DNA of 64,000 nucleotides from Achromobacter mucicolens (lineage in GTDB: Bacteria; Pseudomonadota; Gammaproteobacteria; Burkholderiales; Burkholderiaceae_B). This document shows positions 37,108 through 45,352 of the stretch, in pieces (position 1 is the first letter of the stretch; each line of letters starts with the position of its first letter). Location: positions 186,001-250,000 of the forward strand of contig NZ_CADIJP010000010.1 in the NCBI RefSeq assembly GCF_902859725.1, in the 5' to 3' direction. The notes beneath the pieces are model-generated. The model had not been told where the DNA came from and made no database searches. It was given only the letters and a program-made list of their open reading frames with translations. Made by a program: the position numbers and the translations under genes.

Positions 37108-37374
37108 TTATTCGTCGTCCAGCGCCGCGGGATCCAGCGGCCGGAGCAGGCCGCCCTCGAGAACCTTGACCTGCTGCTCAGCCTGGGCCAGTCGTTCCTG
37201 GCAAACCCGTGTGAGCGCCACACCGCGCCGATAGGCAGCCAGCGACTGCTCGAGCGGCAACGATCCGTCTTCCATGGCCGCGACCAGCGATTCCAGTTCG
37301 GCCAGCGCCGTTTCGAAATCCTGGGGCAAGGGACGATCGTCGTTCTGCGGATCAGCTTGAGTGGGTTTGGCCAA
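37108..37374 (-). CDS. xseB: Exodeoxyribonuclease VII small subunit
   Basis: 88 aa with a TTG start at 37374. GGAGG stands 6 nt upstream (GGAGGCCCGT), and no ATG precedes the conserved part. PQDFETALAELESLVAAMEDG and LPLEQSLAAYRRGVALTR are the XseB signature. The subunit partners XseA in ssDNA degradation. The small size plus TTG start makes it easy to miss. First gene of the isoprenoid operon. Confidence 0.94.
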   Translation of the reverse strand: MAKPTQADPQNDDRPLPQDFETALAELESLVAAMEDGSLPLEQSLAAYRRGVALTRVCQERLAQAEQQVKVLEGGLLRPLDPAALDDE

Positions 37375-37456
37375 ACGGGCCTCCGGGGCACTAGGGGGTG
37401 GATTAATCCGTGAATTGTACGAGATAGCCAAGCGCGGCCCGCAAGCGCCCCGCGCG

Positions 37457-38311
37457 CTAGGCCGGCGCCCCCGCCAGGCCTGCCACAGCAGCCAGGAGCG
37501 CCGGGGCCACACGGTCGCGAAGGTGCGAGGCCTCAAGCAGGCTGGCCGGTCCGCCGCAGCTCATGACGAAGACGCCCTCGCCCGTGATCGACGTGAACGG
37601 CACCGCGACGGCGTTGATGCCGGACTGCCATTCGCCGATGGCAAAGCAGCAGCCGGTTTGCGCGAGTTCGGCGCGCGCCCGCGCAATGGTCTCGGCGGCT
37701 GGGGCGCCCTGGTCAAGACGCGCGAGGACGGCGTCGCACTCGTCGGCGGGCAGGCTGGCGAGATAGGCGCGCCCCATGGCGCTGTCCAACGTGGCGCGGT
37801 AACCCACGGGCAAGCGCAAGTACAGCGCCGACGAGCCGTGGATGGCTTCGACGTAGGTCATGGCATCGCCGTCGAAGGCGCCCAGGGCCACGGCGCCACC
37901 GGTCTCGCGCGCCAGGTCGGTCATCGAGGCCTTGGCAAGCTCGCGCACCTCTAGTCCCGCAAGCAGGCCGAATCCCAGCGCCAGCACGCCATAGCCGGGC
38001 GAGTACTTGCCGGTGTCGGGGTGGTAGCGCAGGTAACCCAGTTCAGTGAGCGTGTAGGTGATGCGGCTGATGGTGGGCTTGGGCAGGCCCGTCAGGCGAG
38101 CCAGGTCCAGGTTGCCCAGCGCGGCCACGCCGTGCCGAAAGCACCGCAGCACGTCCAGGCCCCGCGCCAGCGCGGTGATGAAGTCGGGCGAATGGGCGCC
38201 TTCTCCTGCGCTGGCGGCGCGCTTGCGGCGCGCGGGCAGGCTCAGTTCAAGCTTCTGGTCCGGCTTGGACGGCGGGAGGGCGGCGCGCTTGCCGCCAGAA
38301 AATGATTGCAT
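37457..38311 (-). CDS. IclR family transcriptional regulator
   Basis: 284 aa. About 40 basic residues (PARRKRAAS) precede the winged HTH (about 42-105, ITALARGLDVLRCF and LTGLPKPTISRITYTL). The IclR effector domain follows (about 120-275, VALGAFDGDAMTYVEAI, AMGRAYLASLP, FAIGEWQSGINAVAVPF). Divergent from a Bug-type solute receptor gene with a perfect palindrome between them, so it probably controls uptake or catabolism of an organic acid; the substrate is unknown. Confidence 0.92.
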   Translation of the reverse strand: MQSFSGGKRAALPPSKPDQKLELSLPARRKRAASAGEGAHSPDFITALARGLDVLRCFRHGVAALGNLDLARLTGLPKPTISRITYTLTELGYLRYHPDTGKYSPGYGVLALGFGLLAGLEVRELAKASMTDLARETGGAVALGAFDGDAMTYVEAIHGSSALYLRLPVGYRATLDSAMGRAYLASLPADECDAVLARLDQGAPAAETIARARAELAQTGCCFAIGEWQSGINAVAVPFTSITGEGVFVMSCGGPASLLEASHLRDRVAPALLAAVAGLAGAPA

Positions 38312-38353
38312 TTCTATACGCTTCGTTTTTATAGTTTATTTCGAATGACAAAA

Positions 38354-38378
38354 TTAAATTCCATATAACGGAATTTAA
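38354..38378. promoter_or_regulatory. Candidate IclR operator
   Basis: TTAAATTCC, seven bases (ATATAAC), GGAATTTAA: perfect 9-bp inverted arms in the 179-bp region between the IclR gene and the Bug receptor gene. A+T-rich against a G+C-rich background. Placement and form fit an IclR tetramer site. Confidence 0.6.
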
Positions 38379-38490
38379 AGCATCCAAGGAGACCTGGCAA
38401 GCGGCCCGATGTTCGCATCCGGCGTGCGTATCAAGTCAGCCAAGCCAGGCCCGGCGATCCACTCTGACCACGCGATTTCAAGGGGAAAAC

Positions 38491-39459
38491 ATGATTCGCA
38501 ACAGCTTCAAACTGCTCGCCACCCTGATGCTCAGCGCTGCCGCGCTGGGCGCGCAGGCCGACACGTATCCGGCGCGGCCGATCAAGGTGATTTCGCCCTT
38601 CCCGGCTGGCGGCGCCACCGACGTGCTGACGCGCGTGCTGGCCGAGCGGATGGCCAAGAACCTGGGCCAGTCGATGATCGTGGAGAACAAGGCCGGCGCG
38701 GGCACGTCCATCGGCGCCGCCTACGTCTCGCGCGAAGCGCCGGACGGCTACACCATCCTGATGGCCACGAACTCCACGCTGGTGACCAACCGCTATCTCT
38801 ATAAGGAACTGCCCTACGACCCGGACAGCTTCGCCAAGATCGGCATGGTCGGCGTCGGTCCGCTGGTCCTGCTGTCCACGCCGAAGCGCCCGTTCAACAA
38901 CACCCAGGACGTGGTGGCCTACGCCAAGCAGAATCCGGGCAAGCTGACGTTTGCCACGTTCGGTCCGGGCACCTCGTCGCACCTGGCCGGTGAACTGTTC
39001 AAGGAACGCGCCGGCATCGACATCCTGCACGTGCCGTTCAAGGGCGCCACGCAGGCCCTGCCCGCCCTGGTCAGCGGCGACGTGGACCTGTTCTTCGACA
39101 TGGTGGCCACCGGCATGCCGCAGGCCGACGCCGGCAAGGTCAAGGTATTCGCGATCACCAGCCCCAAACGCCTGGCGACGCAGCCCAACCTGGGCACGCT
39201 GGCTGAACAGGGCTACCCGTCGTTCGACATGACCGCCTGGTTCAGCTTCGTTGCGCCCAAGGGCACGCCGGCGCCCGTGGTCGAACGCCTGCAGGCCGCG
39301 TTGACCGAAACGCTGCAGGACGAAGCCGTGAAAAAGCGCCTGCTGGACATGGGCATCGACCCGCGTTCGGGCACCGCCGCCGAACTGGACAAGCAGATCA
39401 AGACCGAACAGCCCATCGTGTCGCAGCTCATCAAGCAGGCCAACATCGTCCTGCAGTAA
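38491..39459 (+). CDS. Bug/TctC-family tripartite tricarboxylate-type receptor
   Basis: 322 aa periplasmic protein. Signal peptide MIRNSFKLLATLMLSAAALG with cleavage after AQA-D, then YPARPIKVISPFPAGGATDV, the Bug signature, and KAGAGTSIGAAYV. Bug receptors are hugely expanded in Bordetella and Achromobacter and bind carboxylates or amides. No TctA/TctB membrane genes are adjacent, as with most orphan Bugs. Divergent from an IclR regulator. Confidence 0.94.
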   Translation: MIRNSFKLLATLMLSAAALGAQADTYPARPIKVISPFPAGGATDVLTRVLAERMAKNLGQSMIVENKAGAGTSIGAAYVSREAPDGYTILMATNSTLVTNRYLYKELPYDPDSFAKIGMVGVGPLVLLSTPKRPFNNTQDVVAYAKQNPGKLTFATFGPGTSSHLAGELFKERAGIDILHVPFKGATQALPALVSGDVDLFFDMVATGMPQADAGKVKVFAITSPKRLATQPNLGTLAEQGYPSFDMTAWFSFVAPKGTPAPVVERLQAALTETLQDEAVKKRLLDMGIDPRSGTAAELDKQIKTEQPIVSQLIKQANIVLQ

Positions 39460-39513
39460 GCCTCTACCCGCCGGTTTCGTGACAAAACGTTCGCGGACCG
39501 CCGGCCCGCGATC

Positions 39514-39586
39514 GGCCTGCCCGCGGCTCAGCTGCGGGCAGGCCCCTTCCCCCCCGACAGCGCCCTCCCGGCCCTGTCGGTTTTTT
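39514..39586 (+). terminator. Tandem hairpins ending the Bug receptor transcript
   Basis: First hairpin GGCCTGCCCGC / GCGGGCAGGCC (39514-39524 with 39534-39544, perfect 11 bp). Second hairpin CCGACAG / CTGTCGG (39554-39560 with 39574-39580) followed by six T. Confidence 0.8.
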
Positions 39587-39673
39587 ACGCGCGGCTTAAC
39601 CCCTGGATACAGAAATCGGCGTGGTGCCGCTGATAAGGTAAGGCGAGAAGAAGCCGAACCATCCGGGAGCCCG

Positions 39674-40684
39674 ATGCCTCACTCCGAAGACCGATACGCC
39701 CGCCTTGACTCAGCCCGATGGCTGGCTGCGCTGGCCGTCGTTCTGCTGCACAGCGCCGCACTCATCGTCAGCGATCCCGCCGCGCATGGCCGCGGCGCAT
39801 GGCTGGCCGCCAACCTGTATGACTCGGCCGCGCGCTGGTGCGTGCCCGTCTTCGTGATGGTGAGCGGCGCCCTGCTGCTCGATCCCGACAAGCCGCACGA
39901 TGCGCGGCGCTTCTACAGCAAACGCATGGCGCGGATCTGCGCGCCGCTGCTGTTCTGGACGCTCTTCTACCTGGCGTGGCGCACCGGCCTGGATTGGTGG
40001 GACGACGGACGCGTGGACTTTTCGTTCTGGCCGCGCAAGGTCGCGCAGGGCGAGCCTTACTACCACCTGTGGTACCTGTACATGATCGTCGGCCTGTACC
40101 TGTTCGCGCCGTTGGTGCGGGTGCTGTATGCGCGCAGCACGCCGAAGGCGCGCGCGTTGTGGGTCGTGGGCATCCTGGGGGTGGCGATCCTTGACGCCCT
40201 GTATCGCCGCGCGCTGGGCGCGCCGCATGGTTTTTTCCTGACGTGGTTCCTGCCCTATCTGGGCTACTTCGTCGCCGGCCGCCTGATCTTTGACGGCGAA
40301 ATGCGCGTGCCGCGCCCGGGCCTGATGCTTGCCGCCACCGTGGCCGCGACGGCGATGGGCGTGACGATCATGTCCAACGGCCACGTGCTGGACACCTATT
40401 TCTACGACTACTTCAGCCTGACGGTCCCATTCATGTCGCTGGCCGCGTTCCAATGGATCGTGTCCTCGCCGCGGCTGCCCCGGCTTGCCGCGCTGGCTCC
40501 GCTGACCTTTGGCGTCTATCTCATCCATCCGGTCTTCCTGGATGTCGCGCGCCGCGCCGGCGCCTTTTCCGGCGAGGACCGCGACGTGTGGGTGGTGCCC
40601 TTGCTGACGATGATGGTGTTTGCGTTATCAGCCGCCAGCAGCTGGCTGCTGCGCCGTCATCCGGCCACGCGCCGCCTCGTCTGA
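39674..40684 (+). CDS. Acyltransferase 3 family membrane protein
   Basis: 336 aa from ATG 39674 (MPHSEDRYARLDSARWLAAL), preceded by CGGGAGCCCG. About ten hydrophobic segments. Acyltransferase-3 features: RLDSARWLAALAVVLLHSAA with the conserved Arg and catalytic His, RRFYSKRMARICAPLLFW, and LAPLTFGVYLIHPVF near the end. Such proteins add acetyl or other acyl groups to surface sugars (OafA, WecH relatives). No glycosyltransferase is adjacent, so the target is unknown. Confidence 0.88.
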   Translation: MPHSEDRYARLDSARWLAALAVVLLHSAALIVSDPAAHGRGAWLAANLYDSAARWCVPVFVMVSGALLLDPDKPHDARRFYSKRMARICAPLLFWTLFYLAWRTGLDWWDDGRVDFSFWPRKVAQGEPYYHLWYLYMIVGLYLFAPLVRVLYARSTPKARALWVVGILGVAILDALYRRALGAPHGFFLTWFLPYLGYFVAGRLIFDGEMRVPRPGLMLAATVAATAMGVTIMSNGHVLDTYFYDYFSLTVPFMSLAAFQWIVSSPRLPRLAALAPLTFGVYLIHPVFLDVARRAGAFSGEDRDVWVVPLLTMMVFALSAASSWLLRRHPATRRLV

Positions 40685-40794
40685 AAGACCTACGGATTAA
40701 AGGGTTAATCGCGCTTTGCGCCGGGTCAACGCCACCCGCGGATTGCCTCGATAAGCCGGGGGGATTGCCCCGGGCGTCGCACAGGCCCTTGGGG

Positions 40795-40800
40795 TACAAT
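40795..40800 (+). promoter_or_regulatory. Possible -10 element of the Rieske oxygenase gene
   Basis: TACAAT in the 290-bp gap between the acyltransferase and oxygenase genes; the matching -35 (GGGCGT region) is poor. It would give a leader of about 170 nt. I see no terminator or riboswitch fold in this gap. Confidence 0.3.
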
Positions 40801-40974
40801 TCACGGCTTACTTGATCGGCCAGACACCGATTTTTCTTCGCGCCAGAACGGATTCAACCAGGCTCGAATTCACGAACAAGACCCGCCGGAACCGTCGCCG
40901 GGATCCTGGACTTGAACAAAAGCACCTGGCAAGGCTCAAACCGTCCTGGCTTTTTTATCCGAGCGGAGGGAATC

Positions 40975-42120
40975 ATGACCGACATCGGTCGGATGGCACA
41001 TGTCGTGCCAGCTCGCACCCAGCTACCCGTCAGCGCATATTTTGACGAAGCCCTCTTTGCCCGCGAGCAAGAACTCATTTTCAAGCAATCCTCGCTTTAT
41101 GTCGGCCACCAGAAATTGGTGCCCGAAATCGGGGATTGGCGTACGTTGGTCCAGGAAAACGGAGGGCGCTCGCTGGTTCGCAACCAGCACGGCGTCGAAC
41201 TCATCTCAAATGTCTGCCGCCACCGTCAGGCACTGATGCTTGGCGGCCAGGCCGGCAACGTGGCCGGCAACTGCAACACGCACGGCAACCTGAAGGCCAC
41301 GGGCGGCAACATTGTCTGCCCGCTGCATCGCTGGACGTACAACAACCAGGGTGAGTTGTTGGGCGCGCCGCAGTTCGAGACCACGCCCTGCATGAACCTG
41401 CAGAAGTTCCGCCTGCGCGATTGCCACGGGCTGCTCTTCGAAGGCCCGCGCGATCCGGCCGCCGACATGGCGCCGCTGTTTGCGCGTCCCGAGTTCGACT
41501 TCGGCGACTACGTGCTGGACCACGTTGAAGTGCATCAGTGCAACTACAACTGGAAGACCTTCATCGAGGTCTACCTCGAGGACTACCACGTCGGCCCGTT
41601 CCATCCCGGACTGGGGCGTTTCGTCACCTGCGACGACCTGACCTGGGAGTTCAACGACTGGTACAGCCTGCAGAAGGTGGGCGTGCACAATGCGCTGGCG
41701 CAGCCCGGCTCGGACGTCTACAAGCAGTGGCACGACCGCCTGCTGTCGTTCCGCGAAGGCGACGCCCCCGACTTCGGCGCCGTGTGGGTCACGTACTTCC
41801 CGACGCACATGATCGAGCTCTATCCGCATGTGCTGGTGCTGTCCACGCTATACCCGAAGAGCCCGCAGGAAACGGTGAACGTGGTCGAGTTCTACTACCC
41901 CGAGGAAATCGCCGCCTTCGAGCGCGAATTCGTCGAGGCGCAGCGTGCGGCCTACATGGAAACGGCCATCGAGGACGACGAGATCGCCGAACGCATGGAC
42001 GCTGGCCGCAAGGCATTGATGCTGCGCGGCGTGAACGAGACCGGTCCCTACCAGTCGCCCATGGAAGACGGCATGCAGCACTTTCATGAGTGGTACCGCC
42101 GCATCATGCAAGCGGTGTAG
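40975..42120 (+). CDS. Rieske non-heme iron oxygenase, alpha subunit
   Basis: 381 aa from ATG 40975 (MTDIGRMAHVVPARTQLPV), preceded by GCGGAGGGAATC. Rieske [2Fe-2S] ligands: Cys81-x-His83 (CRHRQ) and Cys115-x2-His118 (CPLHRW). The 31 residues between the pairs exceed the usual 16-18. Catalytic domain has NWKTFIEVYLEDYHVGPFHPGL with the two His of the 2-His-1-carboxylate Fe site. No ferredoxin, reductase or beta subunit is adjacent. Substrate unknown. Confidence 0.9.
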   Translation: MTDIGRMAHVVPARTQLPVSAYFDEALFAREQELIFKQSSLYVGHQKLVPEIGDWRTLVQENGGRSLVRNQHGVELISNVCRHRQALMLGGQAGNVAGNCNTHGNLKATGGNIVCPLHRWTYNNQGELLGAPQFETTPCMNLQKFRLRDCHGLLFEGPRDPAADMAPLFARPEFDFGDYVLDHVEVHQCNYNWKTFIEVYLEDYHVGPFHPGLGRFVTCDDLTWEFNDWYSLQKVGVHNALAQPGSDVYKQWHDRLLSFREGDAPDFGAVWVTYFPTHMIELYPHVLVLSTLYPKSPQETVNVVEFYYPEEIAAFEREFVEAQRAAYMETAIEDDEIAERMDAGRKALMLRGVNETGPYQSPMEDGMQHFHEWYRRIMQAV

Positions 42121-42144
42121 TTCCCCAGCCCCGGCTTGCAAGAC

Positions 42145-42187
42145 AAAGGGCCTCGCGAAATCGGTTCCGATTCGCGAGGCCCTTTTT
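42145..42187. terminator. Terminator between the Rieske gene and the phosphonate operon
   Basis: Stem GGGCCTCGCGAA(A)TCGG with CCGATTCGCGAGGCCC around a TT loop; one bulged A. Followed by six T on the plus strand; a short A run on the left could serve the convergent operon. Confidence 0.9.
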
Positions 42188-42210
42188 TCGTCTGGATGCG
42201 TCGGCGTGCG

Positions 42211-43341
42211 TCAGCGTCCGATGACACCCCCGACCGTCCTTTCGCCGATCGCCAGCCCCACCGTCATGCCGACGCCGGAGTGCATGACCGCCACCGTGGT
42301 CGCCGGATCCACCGGCATGACCGAGAACGGCGCCGGCCCGTGCGCGCCGTAGACGCCCTGCCAGCGCTCCACCACCCGCAGCCGCGCGCCCAATGCCTGC
42401 GACGCCAGGTCCAGCATCGCGTTGTCGACGGCCTCGTCATTGAACGGCGGTGCGTCCTGCCCATAGCGGTGCGAATCGCCGATGATCAGTTCGCCGTAGG
42501 GCGTGGGGCTGATCAGCAGGTGGATGCCGTTTTCCAGCAGCATGGGCGTGCGCGCCTGGATCACGCCGCGCAGCGCCTGCGCCGTGGGCAGGTCCGAGAA
42601 CGCGCCGTAATGCACGCACGACAGCCCGGTCAGCAGCGGCCGGTCCAGCGCGATGGGATGCGTGTCGAACTCCGCGCGCAGCATCTGCAGGCGCGTGACT
42701 TCCAGATCCAGCGGCGCGAACAGTTCCGGCAGCAGGGTCAGGTAATCGTGGCCCGGGCACACGAACACGTGCGTGCCCGTGAAGTCGCCCGCCGATGTGC
42801 TGACTTCGCCCTTTTCCACGGCGCGCGCGAGCGTTCCGGTGATGAAGTCCACGCCCAGCGAAGACTGCAGGTAGTGCGTGATGGCCGGCAGCGCCTCGCG
42901 CGAATAGATCTGCAGATCGTCGTGGCCGCGCAGCGCCAGGCAGTGATGCGCAAGCTGGCCGCCATAAAGGCCGGCCACTTCCCGCGCGGAAAGCAGATCC
43001 GCGCGATACCCTTCCTGCCGCAGGCGCGTGTCCGCGAACTCCTGCAGCACGTCGGCCTCGTCGACGTTGCGGGCCAGCACCAGCGCCCCGTTGGCGCGCA
43101 CATGAAAGCCCGCCTTGTCCGCCAGGTCGAGCCACAGCTCGCGGGACTGCTGCGCGTGCGACAGCATCGTGCCGGGGGCCTGCCCCGTCACGATGACCTG
43201 TCCGAAGTTGCGGATGGTGGCGCCGTGGGCCTGGCGGCTGCGCTCGATGACGGCCACGGACAGGCCGCGCTTGGCGGCCGCCCAGGCATGCGCGATGCCG
43301 AGCATGCCCGCGCCCACCACGATTACGTCGTAAGTCTTCAT
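42211..43341 (-). CDS. HpnW-type FAD-dependent oxidoreductase of aminoethylphosphonate catabolism (TIGR03364 family)
   Basis: 376 aa, DAO/glycine-oxidase fold: dinucleotide motif VVGAGMLGIAHAWAAAKRG and ERSRQAHGATIRNFGQV, FAD-contacting end MHSGVGMTVGLAIGERTVGG. This family is found almost only beside AEP degradation genes. Oxidative deamination of AEP or N-methyl-AEP to phosphonoacetaldehyde is the likely reaction and would supply PhnX, since no PhnW transaminase is here. Last gene of the operon, 15 bp after the receptor gene. Confidence 0.88.
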   Translation of the reverse strand: MKTYDVIVVGAGMLGIAHAWAAAKRGLSVAVIERSRQAHGATIRNFGQVIVTGQAPGTMLSHAQQSRELWLDLADKAGFHVRANGALVLARNVDEADVLQEFADTRLRQEGYRADLLSAREVAGLYGGQLAHHCLALRGHDDLQIYSREALPAITHYLQSSLGVDFITGTLARAVEKGEVSTSAGDFTGTHVFVCPGHDYLTLLPELFAPLDLEVTRLQMLRAEFDTHPIALDRPLLTGLSCVHYGAFSDLPTAQALRGVIQARTPMLLENGIHLLISPTPYGELIIGDSHRYGQDAPPFNDEAVDNAMLDLASQALGARLRVVERWQGVYGAHGPAPFSVMPVDPATTVAVMHSGVGMTVGLAIGERTVGGVIGR

Positions 43342-43356
43342 CGCCGGGACGCCGCC

Positions 43357-44379
43357 TTACTTCTTCTTGGGCTCGGACTTGCCGTCGTAGCGGCGGGTCC
43401 ACTCCGCAATGATGCGGTCGCGGTTCGTGGCGGCCCACGTGAAGTCGTTCTTGATCATGCGCGAGGTCAGGTCCGCGGGCAGGTTCGGGTTGGCCGTGGC
43501 GATCGACGGAATCGCCAGCACCGCGAAGTTGGCCTTGTACAGCTCATTGGCCTCGCGGCTGGCCGAGAAGTCAGCCAGCTTGCGGGCGGCTTCCAGGTTC
43601 TTGGTGCCCTTCATGATGGCGGTGGCTTCCACTTCCCAGCCCAGGCCTTCCGAGGGGAACACGGCCTCGACCGGCGCCCCATCAGCCTTCAGCTTGGCCG
43701 CGCGGTAGTCGAACGAGATGCCGATCGGGAATTCGCCGGCGGCAGCCATGTTGCACGGCTTGGAGCCCGAGTGCGTGTACGAGCCGATGTTCTTATGCAG
43801 GGCGTCCATGTAGGCCCAGCCCTTTTCTTCGCCAAACATCTGCAGCCAGGCGCTCACGTCCAGAAAGCCCGTGCCGGACGACGCCGGGTTGGGCATGACG
43901 ATCTTGCCGGCATACACCGGCTTGGTCAGGTCCTGCCACGACGTGGGCTTGGGCAGCTTCTGCTTTTCGGCTTCGATCGTGTTGAAGCAGATGGCGGCGG
44001 CGTAGCCGTCCATGCCGACCCAGGCGGGTTCGGCCTTGGCGTCGCGCATGTTGGCGGCGATCTGGTCCAGGCCCTTGGGGGCGTACGGCTGCAGCATCCC
44101 TTCCTTGTCCATCAGGCCCAGCGCCGTGCCGGCCAGGCCCCAGATCACGTCGGCCTTGGGGTTGTTCTTCTCGGCCAACAGCTTGGCGGCGATGATGCCG
44201 GTGGAGTCGCGCACCCACTGGATCTTGATGTCGGGATTGGCCTTTTCGAAGGCGGCCTGGTAGGCCTTGATCTGGTCGGCTTCCAGCGCCGTATAGACGG
44301 TCAGCGTGGTCTCGGCCGAGGCGGCGCCCATCACGCCCGTCAGGGCGGCGGCCAGTGCAAGCAGCTTGTAGCGATTCAT
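43357..44379 (-). CDS. phnS: Periplasmic 2-aminoethylphosphonate-binding protein of ABC transporter
   Basis: 340 aa from ATG 44379: signal peptide MNRYKLLALAAALTGVMG with cleavage after ASA, then ETTLTVYTALEADQIKAY, the Fe3+/AEP receptor type. DSTGIIAAKLLAEKNNP and MPNPASSGTGFLDVSA are typical of this periplasmic class. Adjacent to PhnX and the ATPase/permease genes, which identifies the ligand as AEP rather than iron. The symbol is used by analogy with Salmonella phnSTUV. Confidence 0.85.
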   Translation of the reverse strand: MNRYKLLALAAALTGVMGAASAETTLTVYTALEADQIKAYQAAFEKANPDIKIQWVRDSTGIIAAKLLAEKNNPKADVIWGLAGTALGLMDKEGMLQPYAPKGLDQIAANMRDAKAEPAWVGMDGYAAAICFNTIEAEKQKLPKPTSWQDLTKPVYAGKIVMPNPASSGTGFLDVSAWLQMFGEEKGWAYMDALHKNIGSYTHSGSKPCNMAAAGEFPIGISFDYRAAKLKADGAPVEAVFPSEGLGWEVEATAIMKGTKNLEAARKLADFSASREANELYKANFAVLAIPSIATANPNLPADLTSRMIKNDFTWAATNRDRIIAEWTRRYDGKSEPKKK

Positions 44380-44504
44380 GAACAACTCCGTGCGTGAGCG
44401 AAAAACAGGATGAACGAGGTCCCCGCGGCCGGCGGCTGCCGGCTGCGGATCGCGGTGAGTCAAAGGTTTCGGGGTGGCCCGGGGCGCCGGGCGGCAGGTT
44501 TAGA

Positions 44505-45326
44505 TCAGGGGCGTTCGCCTCGCGACAGTCGGGCTTCGATGTCGTCGACCACGGCCGGCAGGTCAGCCACCGTGTCGATCACGTAATGCGGACCGGCCGG
44601 TCCCAGCTCCGCGCGCGCGGCGGCGCGTGCTGCGTCACGGGCGGGGCCGGCAAGGCCAAGGTATTCGTCCAGCGTCAGGCCCGCGGCGTTGCCCGACAGC
44701 AGGAGACCCACGGTCCACATGCCGGCGCGGCGGCCTTCTTCGATGCCCGGCGCGGTGTCGTCGACCTTGATGCACGCGGCCACGTCGGACAGGCCCAGCT
44801 CGACCACGTTCTTCAGGGCCATCGCGGGCGCCGGACGCGCGCGCGGGACCTCGTCGCTGGCGACGATGCAATCGGGCGTCAGGTTATCGGCGGCCGCGCG
44901 CTCGACGACGCGGCGCATCACACTGGCGGGATAGCCGGAGCACGACCCGATCTTCAGGCCGCGCCCGCGCAAGGCGCGCATCACGTCGGCCGCGCCGGGA
45001 ATGGCGGCCGAATACTGCGCCACCTTCTCCAACTGCATCGGCAGGAAGCGCTCGTAGATGGCGGTGACGTCGTCGTCGCCAGGCGCGCGGCCGAAGCGGG
45101 CCTGATACTGGGCGGCGATGGCGGGCTGGTCGCACAGGGTGCGAATGTGGTCCCACTTGCCCATGCCCATCGGGCCGCGCGCCTGCTTCAGCGACACGTC
45201 CATGCCGAACTGCGCGAACGCGTCCACGAACACCTTGGTGGGCGCAAAGGAGCCGAAGTCGACCAGCGTGCCGGCCCAGTCGAAGATCACCGCCTCGAGG
45301 CGGACGGGCAAGGGTTGAACTGTCAT
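44505..45326 (-). CDS. phnX: Phosphonoacetaldehyde hydrolase (phosphonatase)
   Basis: 273 aa from ATG 45326; the ATG three codons earlier is too close to the AGGA site. HAD-superfamily enzyme splitting phosphonoacetaldehyde to acetaldehyde and Pi. Nucleophile Asp16 with Ala18 in [11 protein letters not shown] (DxA, as in phosphonatases), Schiff-base Lys57 in [24 protein letters not shown] and Mg-binding [11 protein letters not shown]. All catalytic residues are present. Lies between the permease and receptor genes. Confidence 0.96.
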   Translation of the reverse strand: MTVQPLPVRLEAVIFDWAGTLVDFGSFAPTKVFVDAFAQFGMDVSLKQARGPMGMGKWDHIRTLCDQPAIAAQYQARFGRAPGDDDVTAIYERFLPMQLEKVAQYSAAIPGAADVMRALRGRGLKIGSCSGYPASVMRRVVERAAADNLTPDCIVASDEVPRARPAPAMALKNVVELGLSDVAACIKVDDTAPGIEEGRRAGMWTVGLLLSGNAAGLTLDEYLGLAGPARDAARAAARAELGPAGPHYVIDTVADLPAVVDDIEARLSRGERP

Positions 45327-45352
45327 GGAAGTCATCCTGAAAAATTGGTCGA

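Noticed and set aside
42145-42187. Hairpin as an sRNA end
   Set aside because: It sits directly behind the Rieske gene and is explained as its terminator.
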